From Membranipora membranacea (taxonomy: Eukaryota; Bryozoa; Gymnolaemata; Cheilostomatida; Membraniporidae): 64,000 nt of DNA. Positions 1-11,285 of this stretch are shown here, in pieces. How positions within the stretch are numbered: position 1 is the stretch's first letter; the number at the start of each line of letters is the position of its first letter. The stretch spans positions 28,570,025-28,634,024 of the forward strand of contig OU612070.1 of the NCBI GenBank assembly GCA_914767715.1, written 5' to 3'. Under the pieces are notes generated by a model. It made no database searches. It had not been told where the DNA came from and saw only the letters and a list, made by a program, of their open reading frames with translations. The position numbers and the translations under genes are program-made.

Positions 1-3000
1 GAGAATAATGAGATTGTCGAGGAGATGGCCACTGAAGGGCTGACTGGAGATGGAGGATCTGTGGAGGTTCATACAGTCGAGCATGAAGGTAAGATGATAT
101 CGCAATGGAACTCCTTACAATAATGAAGCTATGAATTTAAGAATAATACCAGTTTAACTTACACATATTTGATGTGCCTGGTGCCTGAAGAAACAAGATG
201 GAGATACGAAATTGTATACCAATGTTTAAATCAAATGAAGCTATACGAGCTAGGAGATCGTGCGCAGCATTGAATACCCGACTCCATCCCAAGTTCTGGC
301 ACAAGTTGTCACCTATATATTTAGCTTTTAGCTATAAATGTTACCTAATTGTATTTTCTGTTATCTATACAGGTGTAACATACACAATAGACCCTAATGT
401 TCAGTATAGTACACAACAGGAAGTGATGGAGGAGGATGAAGCTGCGACAGCTTTACAGGCAGCAGCTAATGATGCAGCAGTGACTGGTAAACGTCTGCTC
501 CTCAAGGTATATCCACATAACAGATCAAATTAATATTCTTACTGATGAAGTACTGCCAGGTTGCACTCTGCGCATGCGCACACTTTTGAGGCATTCATTG
601 GTCTCCGCAGCATAGTACCTGAATTGGAGAAAGAATGTAAACCCATAATATGGAAATAATTAGGCATAAGTGGAACTCTGGCTTTGCTAGCTCATAACCT
701 TTAACTCTTGGAGTTGCCTTTCTTGATGGAAGGCAGCGCCATCATCGCTGTGCTATAGAGACTGTCATGAGGCAATTTTGCAGGCAGATTGGCCAGTTTG
801 AGCAGTTGCAAATTGTAACATTATTACCTATATAACATGATGTTTGTAAAATCATTATGGCACTTTCCCATATTTGTGGTTATTATATTGTACGGCAATG
901 CTTGTAGGGATTTGTTCAGGATAAAGATGTTGGTATTTGTCATAATAATTTGTCACATTCAACCTCTTTATTAATCCATTACTATACACTCCTCTAAAAC
1001 GAAAAGAATAACACTAGCCTAAGGGCTCTGATGGCTGCAAGTGCGAGTAAATGGCATTATGTTATCAACGCACAGTGAAATGAGTGTTTGATAAAGTTAG
1101 GTCACCAACTCTCACTTACAACTGTCTGAGCATACAGACTACTATAACTGTCTGAGCATACAGACTACTATAACACCACAGCCTGATGATGAATGAGTGG
1201 TAAGGCTGATTCTGACTTGATATCACTATAGCATGTACATGTCGACTGTTATCACCACTGTGTTAAACACATTATAGGACTGGTTGGTACAGAAGTTAGA
1301 TTGTGAGGAAATGCCAGATATCCTCTCCTGGTATAACAAAGATGAAGGTCTATTTAAGATAAAATGGCTACACAAGGCTACAGACAGCTGGGAGGTGATG
1401 GCTGATGGTGTTCTCTTCAAACAGTGGTGTATCCATACTGGTATGTAAGGTATCCTGTGTTACTATATTAATATGATATGGTCAATGACCAGACTATCAC
1501 AGTTCAATGGTATTACTGGTGATTACCGACACGTATTTGTTATTGTCAAACACCACATGCTGTGACAAATAAAGGGTTGTACATGGTAGCAAATTTTTCC
1601 CACAATTATACCCCATGGAAGCGAGTCTGTTTGAGAATCCATCTCTTTGGCTCATTCCTGAGGATATATCTGTACTAACAATAAAAAGACTTTGTCTTTG
1701 TGATGTGATAATGGATTTTCGGTTCTTTCATAGATTCAATTGGAGGCTGACTATGAATACCTTATGTATATGTTGCTTTAGGTTTCAGTGGCCTGATACA
1801 TGATTCAAATACCTCTTTCTTATCAGTTTTATAATGAAATTCATTCTAACAATCAGGAATTATCTTGTCATACAAAAATGAGAAGAAGACAACTTTACAT
1901 AATAGACTTCAAAGAGTGTTTGGCTAAAAATTGCAATCAACAATTTGGATGCTTTATGCAGCTCCTTCAACTATTAGCTTGACATATTATTATTTACAGG
2001 AAAATATGACCCGAGCAATGAGAACCCGAGAAGATGGAAAGCTAATTTCCGATGTGCTCTGAACAGCCTGCCGGATGTAATCATTGTGCCATCACTGTGT
2101 GTCAGAAAGGGCAAGGATGCCTATAGAGTGTTCAAAATACTACCTGAGAAAATACCGGAAAAAGTCAGAGAAAGTAAGCATGGTGGTTGTGTACTGCTTC
2201 ATGAGGGGTCTTGAAGTGAAATTATTTCTATGTATCAATACTAGTTCATTGTCTTGGTTTAGATTGCTCTTATAGATAGAAGCAACATACATATGCGTGC
2301 ATAAAACTGCACAACACCCTGAGGACAGAAATAAAACATTGTTTGGCTTTCATAAGAAGCTCTTTGCGGAGAGGTCAACAAATTTACCATTATTGGACAG
2401 TAGATTGTAGCATTCTCAAAATGGAGAATTGTTAATGCCTTGTATGGCTTTCAAAAGAGGCATAACCTTGCAAGAGGTTGTTAATTCCTTGTGTGATGTT
2501 TAAAATGGTTTAACCCCAAGAGGTTGTCTATTTGTGTTATCTTTGAAATGGCATAACCCGACTAAGGGGGTTGTCACTTGCATTGCTTACTTGTAATGTG
2601 GTATATTCTTGCGAATGTTTATTTATACCTTATAACTGTATGTAAAAAAGGTGTAATTCTCACCACAACATGTTGACACGTTTTATGTTTTGAAAGTGAT
2701 AAGAGAAAACGAAATGATGCTTTAGTAAGAGACAGCTGTGTACCAACTGAATATATGACTGTGATTCATTGGTGTGCTTTGGTCGTAAATAAACATTGTG
2801 TTCAATATAAACAAACAGGATTGATTGATGAATTAAAAAAAACATTTGGTAGTTACCAATATATATTTTTTGCAGAACAAGAATCATCTCGTAAGAGGCG
2901 CAGGGAGAAGAGAGAAACTTTACTAAAGGCGTACGCCCGTAATCAAGCAGAGATCGGTAACATAGAGCATGCTGAGGCTATAAACAAACAAATTGCATCA

Positions 3001-6000
3001 AATCCCAGTAATATTAAAATACAGCTCAAACGTGGATCTATACAATCTGGTGGTAAAAAACTCAAGTAAGATTTTAATATTGTCTAAATTTTTATCATCA
3101 GGTTTTTTCTTTGCTTTTAGTTGCGCAGTCATTCATGGCATTAAGTTTTGGATTTCAAAAAAGTTTGATGGTTGCTGTATATGCATATTATTCCTTGTCC
3201 AGGATTGTCAGCGTGGTAACTGAAGATGGAATAAGAATCTGTAAAACAGACGCTGGAGCAACTACAAGTACAGGAGGGACGACCACATCGGGAGGGAGCG
3301 GAGGTAAAACTCTACTTAACGGTATGGATGCTCTGTGTACAGCAGCTGCTATGATGGCCGATACACCCGGAGGTGCAGAGAACCAAGAGGGTGGTGACCA
3401 GCAGACCACTGTGATAGAAACGATAACACTGGATAGTAACGGGATATTACAGGCCCAGGGGTCAGGTGATGGCTCCGGTGAGCCAGGAGCCACAGTGGCT
3501 GGTGCTCAGAGATTAGGTAGTGACGGGGATATAGTGACTTATTACCACCCTGTTGGGCCTATACATGTAGTGAATAGAGATGGTAAACAAGTACAGACAA
3601 CTCATGTGTCACAGAGTGCAACTGTAACAACTACCGCTGTTGGTCTGGTGAGTGTGCCTTTGTGCTCATCAGAAATCCTGTTCAAAATTTGAGTCATAAC
3701 AAAGCTATAAATTTACTAGAAAGCTCAGATACATGAAGTTTTATGTGAATCTGTGTCTTACTAAATAGTGTCTTTATACTGTCTGTGAGTATTTATATTT
3801 CGAAAAAAAAGAAACAGCCAGATAAAGATTGGGAGAAATTAGCTATTAAGTTACAATAGCTTTGTTTTCATATGCATCAGACGGTGGAATATTGTTTTAT
3901 CCTGCGCCATTTAACAATACTTACTATAATCTACTTCTATGTTTAGAACTCGCCTGGAAAATCCACCATCTCTGCTACTACCACAACTAGTGCTGGCGCG
4001 GTTATACCAGGAATGACAACTTTGCCTGTGTTCAGGCCACTTAACTCACCTGTAGGGAGGTTACAGCTAGGCAGCCCTACTCTCGCTACTAATAACGCTG
4101 GAAACCTGGTATTGAGTGTCAGACTACCTGCTAATATGTCTCCTGGGCTACCATCCGCAAAAATAATACCACAAGGAGGGGGCAGTAAGTATTCAACATT
4201 ACATTGATGCAAACTTATACACATTAATACCATCACACAGTACAATTGCTACAATGTAATGGTTCAACCTGGAAAGTAATATTACTTAACTTTTAATCTC
4301 AACTAGAGATAGGTGAAACTGCTGAGATTGTTGGTGTCATTGTATCAGAGGTGATGGTATGACAGTGATATTATGCTTTAATCTGCTCTAGATGTATCCA
4401 TACCACAGATTACTGGTCTGCCCCAGGGTGTGTGTTTAACCTCTGGAGCTACGACTACCCTGGCTCAGCAGGCTCCAGCGTATCTCATACCTAAAAACCT
4501 GATACAGCAGCAGATAGCAGCTAGTGCAGGTAATCAGCCTGCCAGAGTGTACACTGTCAAACATGGCAAGAGTCTCGTCGATATAGTGTCATCTTCTCAA
4601 ACATGTAAGTGTTCTCTGTTAATCTCACCTGCACTGTTTATTCACACTGATGATGTAATATACTATTGCATGTATATCTCTGATCAAAAGAGAGTGAACT
4701 AATTCACTTAGCATCACAAGGAATATGGTGTGTCGTTTCGAGTTCAATTTTACTAATTAGGGGCGGGTTCATGTTTGGCACTCTTACTAATTTGACTCTA
4801 ACCATCAGAGATACACATGATAATAGTGTAGTAACGACGTTAGCGTGCTGTTTATTTGTGATAAAGTGGTAATGAAACCAACACTTCTCAGCTTTCAGTA
4901 AAATAAAAAAGACGTTACATAATTATGTATTGTGACTGGAGTTTCTTGAAATGGCATTGAATCTGTATATGAAATTACTCATGTGCATCTTTAGCTGATT
5001 CCCTGTATTTTTTATAATCTCAGCTACGAAGTCCCAGAAGCCCAGTACTGTCGTATCCACTGCTGGTATCACTGAGGAGAGTATAAATGTCGTACCCAGT
5101 GAGAAGAAATCCGCTCCGGCCCTCCTCGATCAACTAGAATACTACAACCTTAAGGTGAGCTACTAAAGTACTATAACCTATCTAAAGCGCTCAAACTGTG
5201 CTGGATAGCTAGAAATAACATTTCATAATGAACCAGCTATAACCTCTAGGTAGTTACCAGATAGGTAGTGCCCAGATGCTGTGGATTGTAGTTTATTTTC
5301 TGACTGTTTATATGCCATTAGTTCTAGTGTTAAATTTTCTCTTTACTTCTTGACCAAACACAAACAAACACACTCCCCGTCTCATGCTTTTCTGTGTAGG
5401 GTCATAAATCATCTTTTTTTTTATCATTGTAGGAAAATATTGGAGCTCTGGATTTTGGAAAAACAGGATTCCAGTTTTGCAAACATTCAGATCTAATTAG
5501 AGTTATCCGACTTTACGATTCGGACAAGCCAAGTGTAGAGGTAAGTGTCATCTCCAAACAATTAAACGGTGCCAGAATGTTTGCCACACATACAACTGGG
5601 CATCACTGCACATGGCAATTAACAATAACCTCTGATTCCAAACACATAATTTTATGTCTTTTCATACATCAGGTTTTCCCACTTGCAGGAACAATTTGAC
5701 TATCTCTGCTAACAATTATAGCTGTGTCTACCTCTTTGCATCCGTCATCCAAATATGCTCTGTTGTTATTATTATTACACATTTTGATATTGAGGTCCCC
5801 ATATAAGTATGTTATAAACAAAAGAAATTAACAACTTGTTGACCTCATATGTGTACAGATATGCCTGTGTAGCTTGCATTTCACTTTTACAACTGCTTCT
5901 GAACTTTCAGATGTCGATATCGATCAATCCTGACTACACCTTCAATGTGGTGATACATAACCGAAACCTGAGTGGGAGTCATGAGCTTGTCAAAAGACAC

Positions 6001-9000
6001 AGGAAAACTATCAAAAATGTGCAGCATTTTGCTCAACTTATTCACAGGTCAGCACCCTGTAGAAGTCCTATTCCTCTTTGAAACTTCTGAAATGTCAGAA
6101 ACTATTTCCCAGTTTAATGCAATAACAGGCTCAAAATATCACTTTGTAACTTCACATCAGGAAACAAATTACTATGCAAAATTTGTAAAGCTCATAATTA
6201 CCTTTATGTTATAAGGCCTGGGAGCCTGATTCACCTAATGCAGGCTAATCACGATATCATTATATTATATCATGATACAAGTTAAAATGTCATTGCAAAT
6301 TCGAGTTGTCTGCCCTTAAGCTGTATAGTTCAATGAGTACACGACTCCGACTTGTTCTGTCAAACCTGGTCTGAGTTTTTATATATATCTATATCTTGTC
6401 ATTAAATGATTATTGTTTAGGTTGAGTGAGTATGTTACATGTATGGGTAACCCAGAGGAGATGGCTCATCAGCAGTACACAGATTACAGCTCATTCATAT
6501 CTGCTTTCCAAGAGCCTGACTTCGGCGCCAAAAACCCCGTTCTGAGGTATTTTACCTGCTTTGCTTCCTTATTTTATTTGCTTGACAATTCATTAGTGAC
6601 AAATTAATTCAAGCTTAACATTGTCCTCCTTATCGTAAAAAGCATCAATAATAAATCCCAAGACTAATTGATCCCTAAACATTGTAAACAGTATTGCTAG
6701 AGTCACTCAGTAATACAACAATCACCCTGTTTTGTAGATATCGATCGACAATAAGGAGTAATGCCTGTCACCTGTTAGTTAAAGCACCTGCTGATATAAC
6801 CGGCTTCACTGAGAATGAGGCTAAGAACCTATTTAGGTGTGATGAGTGTAAGAGAATTCGAACTCAAGTTTTATCTATGAGAGGTGAGCAATTCTCTATA
6901 TGCCTCATTGAGATAGTCGATGCTCATTTTAAGCAGAGCATGCGTTCTTCTGCGTGAAACCTAAAGAATCCAAATTATGGGGATCGTTTGAGAAAATTAT
7001 TCCTTTTGTGTAAGTGTTACAGTTTGCACTGTAAATGTTAAAAAAAAAAACTGTTTATTCACGTAATGTAACCCTAAAATAAGTATTGTCTTGATTCTCT
7101 ATGACGGGCATGTTCTCATCATTTATATGGGATTGAGAGTAAATTTCCAATCATGCTCACTCTTTTAGTTTTTTCATACCACTAGATTTGAGTGGGGATG
7201 TAAAGGATAACTCACATTACTACTGTCTCGGTGTTGCTCTGTGTTGTTGATGTTTGCTTACATAGTATACTTATTCTATTTGCAGGATTGTTCTCGTTGA
7301 TAGATGGCCCCAAAATACCTGACAATGAGCAATCAAGAAAAAAGAGACTGCAACTCCTTAAAGAATGTACCACCAAGGTGAGTTTTCTCACTACAATAAA
7401 TAGATCTACAAACTCATTTCTCCTGTCTGAATAATTTTTATTTGTGTGGACTGTGACTGGATAGAATTTGTTCATGAAAATAATTTTCTACAAAAACTAT
7501 GATATAAAGCTGTGTTTGTATTCACAAGCTGTTATTGGCTGAGGGAAATTAAGAATTCCCATAGACTCAACAATAAACCAGTTTATAAATAAGTCTATGA
7601 GACTTACTCTTACTATATCATCTAACCGGTACAATCTTGAGTACTCTGAAGACCATAATAGCTTATTATCGGAAAACTTATCTATTATTGTCACATAACT
7701 CTCAGTATCGGTACCATTCTATCGCAGGAGGTACTGGCTAACCGAGTTGATTTGCTGGAAACACAGATAAAAAGATACCAGAAACTTTTACCAAGTGGTA
7801 AGCAATGTTTTACAATGAAGGCAACAAATAAGTCTCAAAACAGCAGTAGTTACAGATGGTTATCTGGCGTTGGGTTGAAAAAACAACTTTGAAAAGCTGA
7901 GTGACTCAGGGTCATGCTTTGCTCATGTTGACAGTTACAGTGTGGGCAACTAATATGGAATTATCGGTTGTACAAACCCTTCTCGGCCCAAATCCTAAAA
8001 ATCGAGGAAGGAATTATTGAAATCACGTTTTGATAGCACAATTGTTAGGGAGTACTCAATTACATGATCTATATATGTTTCGACAATTTTCAACTAAAGA
8101 AATGCTTATAATGGACACATTTGGGATTTTTCAGAACTACAAGGACAGTCTGATACCATCACTCTGACCACCGAATCATCAGATCTGGAGCTAACAGAGC
8201 AGACTATAGTCGCTATAAAGGAGACAGATCTACAGACAGCTGATAATACGAGCGAGCTCGTAGCCTCTATCTCTGAGGAGTGCTCTGGTATGTATCTTCA
8301 AAAGATGTCATTTTCCAATCATATTTTCCAATCATATTTTCCAATCATATTTTCTAAATATATTTAGCTGAAAATACTTTATTTCTTGCTTTATTATTAC
8401 ATTACTGTTTGTCACATCCAAGGGATTTTTATTTTAAGCAGCTTGAGCCTCTTTTTATCTGTGAACATGTCTGGAGAGAGAGTAATAAATTAAACAAACA
8501 AACGTTTTCATTAGGTGTCCAGGAGAGGTATACACCCGAGGGTGCTGGGGGCTGGAACAATCAACAATGAAAGCTCCCCCAGTGGGGCTCGAACCCACAA
8601 CTCCTGCGGCACTAATCGCCTGGCAGTGAATAGCAAGCGCGCTAACCGATTGCGCCATCTCACCATCCCCAAAAAAGAATGGGTCGATGGCGCTAATTAG
8701 ATAGCCCGCTATTCACTACTCGGAGTTGTGTTCTCTCATCCCACAGCACATAATAATAATAATAATAATAATAATATTATAAATAAAAACACAACTTGTG
8801 CACAAAGGATAAGAATTCTTAGATTAAGAATAAGTGTTGTTATTTGCGATCGATTGAATGATCTTACACATTGCTGATTGATATAATGTGTTGATTTAAA
8901 AATCTAGGTTTACCTTAGTAAATATATAGGGTAATGATATATTCATGTAGATCAATTATATTGTTCCCCTAATCCCTAATGTAATTTTTCTGGTAAGAAT

Positions 9001-9323
9001 GATGTTCTATCGAAGATTTAATATCCTTGATTCTGAGCTTATACAATTTTATTTGTTACTAACTTACAGAGGGAGATGTACAGAATGTGATACGTGTAGC
9101 TCTATCTGATCAGGCGGAGGGAGGCGAGTCTATAACGAGTCGTCTAGGTGGTGACGCCGGTACTGTGTATCATATAGTCGAGTCTGACGGTACCAGTACA
9201 GCTAACTCTGCTGGTGATATACCAGTCATGATAGTTACTACCACAGGTAACGATAGCCTACAGACCAACACAGAAGGACTGTTAGAGGAATTGAGTCATT
9301 CTGTGTTGGGTGAAGATTCATGA
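1..9323 (+). CDS. IRF-domain transcription factor fused to an uncharacterised C-terminal module (5' partial)
   Basis: The gene encodes a probable nuclear DNA-binding protein; about 953 residues lie in the window and the 5' end is missing. Exons: 1-88, 373-506, 1278-1440, 2000-2173, 2876-3065, 3203-3647, 3948-4184, 4392-4604, 5024-5154, 5433-5540, 5911-6047, 6421-6546, 6738-6883, 7286-7377, 7728-7797, 8135-8287, 9070-9323. Exons 2-4 give an IRF domain with its tryptophans in order (DWL, LSW, KWLH, DSWEV, KQWCIHTG) and the recognition-helix signature RRWKANFRCALNSLPD. Exon 5 is basic (RKRRREKRE), a likely nuclear signal. Exons 6-8 are low-complexity Thr/Gly/Gln-rich, like an activation region. 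Exons 10-15 hold a module with CMGNPEE, RSNACHLLV, RCDECKRIR and a predicted coiled coil; this is not the usual IRF-associated domain. Exon 17 ends in an acidic tail. Junctions are in phase except exon 6 to exon 7. The IRF call is firm; target genes are unknown. Confidence 0.85.
1114..1172. repeat. Tandem duplication of a roughly 28-bp unit
   Basis: AACTGTCTGAGCATACAGAC and the following TACTAT are repeated twice in a row within an intron of the IRF gene. The unit contains a short inverted repeat (GTCTG...CAGAC). No function is seen. Confidence 0.7.
1278..2173 (+). other. IRF DNA-binding domain exons
   Basis: Exons 1278-1440 and 2000-2173 carry most of the IRF winged-helix domain; its first strand (RLLLK) is at the end of the preceding exon. 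The intron falls inside the IHTGKY motif, in phase 1. The Arg-Cys pair of the NFRC motif and the following Asn and Ser, which contact GAAA-type sites in known IRFs, are all present. From this I infer that DNA binding is retained. Confidence 0.9.
5433..7797 (+). other. Cys-containing / coiled-coil module in the IRF-fusion protein
   Basis: Spliced exons 10-15 read as a compact region with the ordered signature C-x-GNP-[DE]-E (exon 12), RSN-x-C-x-LLV then RC-x2-C-x3-R (exon 13), and a charged Leu-rich stretch likely to be a coiled coil (exons 14-15). From memory, this ordered signature occurs in uncharacterised proteins of sponges and cnidarians, some of them linked to transposon-like or THAP proteins. 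I could not search to confirm this. The spaced Cys residues could bind a metal ion. Confidence 0.5.
8519..8776 (-). mobile_element. tRNA-derived SINE copy (with ATA-repeat end)
   Basis: This is one copy of a roughly 225-bp element inserted in the last intron of the IRF gene, followed on the + strand by an (ATA)n run. On the - strand it has a tRNA-like A box (TGGCGCAATCGG, at about 8645-8657) and B box (GGTTCGAGCCC, at about 8585-8596). The ends cannot form an acceptor stem, so it is not a tRNA gene. The part after about 8680 is a degenerate second tRNA-like half in the opposite orientation. Further copies lie at 37746-38692. Confidence 0.75.
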
Positions 9324-11285
9324 ATCATGGATTATAATCCTCGAAGTTGCTTTTTGTTTTTTTTACTGCTATTGTATCTATGTAAATTAAAATCAAATTT
9401 TATCACTTATTGTTGTGTGTGTGCTTTAGGATGCTTATGAGAAATAGATCTTTATTTTTATCAGTTTGTTCATATTGTAAAAGTATTCTTACATGCAATT
9501 CTGGATTGTTCCTTTTCTCTTTGCGGATGAATTCGTCTAACTCCTGCTTCTCTAAGATTTTATGCTCATATAGAGTACATCTTATTTTTGTTACATGTAC
9601 ATTACCAATAAATGTTTTGGACGAGAAGACAACTTTTATGCATTAATTGTAACCTTCATGTTCAATTCAATTGAAGCCTGTCGATTACCAGTGGTCTCAA
9701 CTGAATTCCAGCAATGAACTAAACCTTTAGTTCATTGATTTAGTTGGAGGTTTAGTTCATTGATTCCAGACGGTGGGAAAGCTTTATCAGCTGATGTAAA
9801 ATGCAACCCTTTTTTTCTCATTCCGTTACGAACAAAAGCTTCACAATGATGTGTTTACACTCACTTTGTTTGTAATCAGTTCTACATGGATATATGTGGT
9901 TTTGTCTTGCCTGAATCATTCTCCCTGCCTGCATCCACACTTATAATACAAATTTGCACTGATCATATTAATACAGCAGATCATATGTAGAGTCATCCCC
10001 TCCCTGTGAGTGCATAGGATTTCTAAATTAGTATTCTTATAAGTATCGAGACTTTAGGTCGATCTAAAGTAACTTATAAAATCTCTCACCTATGGTCTGA
10101 GTTCCTAAAATCAGTTTCTGGTGTAACAATATGGCGCTAAGGTCATAAGTTTCCCAAAAAAGTTGACTGGTCCCTTCAGCCACTTTTATATATGACTTGA
10201 TCTGGCCTTAGCTGCCGCAAATAGAGTAAAACCAGACAAGTGAAGGGAATAACTGTTCTATATCATCCATATTCAACAAAAAGGGAATCAAGGTATGTTG
10301 ATGAGCTTTGAGTCTATGCTTGTTTGTTGTATTTATTTTATTAATTACCATCATCACGCTCAAGGTCGGTGAGCCATCAATAGGAACAGCAGTTTCACTT
10401 TACTCTGTTTATATGTTGATAATACAGATATATTTCTGCTGAAGAGGGATGTAGCCTGTCCAATGAGTGTGACTTGTGGGTTTTGTTTTTGTAGGGCCTG
10501 TTAATTAATGAGATGTATGTGTAGTTGAAATTTCCAAACCCGTCCCATGGCATTTCATTCAATTTGTAAAATTTGTATGTTCATTGAATTCATATGTTAT
10601 ATCTTTATATTTAATAATGTGGTATGAGTGAATGCATGATGATGATTAGCTGCCTAGCTAGTGAAGGTGTTTTCAATCTGCTATCTCTTCAAGACAATGA
10701 GACATGATGCCAGCAAGGCAGCAAGAGTCGGTGTATGATTTCTAACAGCGATAGATGACTGCGACTGTGACTATAGTATAAAAATAAGAGTCTACATCTC
10801 AGTCTTTTCCTGCCTGTCAATATAATACAACACCTTTCGAATCAGCTAGACCGCCATAGCTGGGCCTTCAAAAGTTTTTTTAACGAAGCATAGTCTTGAG
10901 GTAGCAGTAACAGTAAAGAAGAGCTGTTAGTTGAAAAGACTGCTCACAGTATCTTTGGCGGTCTTGATTTAGGCCCCTACCTATGACTCCTTAGCTTGCT
11001 AAGAATGTATAATCCATTCAACCTTTCTGACTGTGTAATCAGCTAGCGCCGGCCTTTCCTCCCCCTCCCCACACACAAGTCATACTCAACTCATTGTCTT
11101 GTGTTTCGATTACAGAGTCTTGTCACCAGCAGCTAGATCGCATGGTGGAAGAGTGATAATAGAAGAAGCTGATACACCATAGCTACATACAGGCAGCCAT
11201 CAAGTAATTAATCCGAGGTGTCCACTAGCTTTAAATCAGAATGGTAGAGTAAGCAGCACCTACACGTTTCACTGACCATCTAGCT
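9324..11285. other. Intergenic: IRF-fusion 3' UTR and upstream region of PPP4R3
   Basis: No convincing coding segment. It holds the 3' UTR of the IRF gene, a short direct repeat (TTAGTTCATTGATT, near 9729-9765), and presumably the promoter and 5' UTR of PPP4R3 at its right end. No clear TATA box was found. Confidence 0.5.
9607..9612 (+). terminator. Candidate poly(A) signal of the IRF-fusion gene
   Basis: An AATAAA lies 284 nt after the stop codon, followed by a T-rich stretch. The 3' end itself cannot be seen. Confidence 0.4.

Noticed and set aside
3188-3493. 101-codon open frame on the - strand
   Set aside because: Antisense shadow of the Thr/Gly-rich IRF-gene exon 6.
8191-8205. Fourth copy of the CAGAGACTATAG palindrome (GCAGACTATAGTCGC)
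   Set aside because: Only a short core matches; it lies in a coding exon and has no flanking duplication.
8579-8664. Functional tRNA gene on the - strand (also at 37800-37890, 38205-38295, 38609-38692)
   Set aside because: A and B boxes are good, but the ends cannot pair into an acceptor stem and the sequence recurs as part of a longer dispersed repeat; it is a tRNA-derived SINE.
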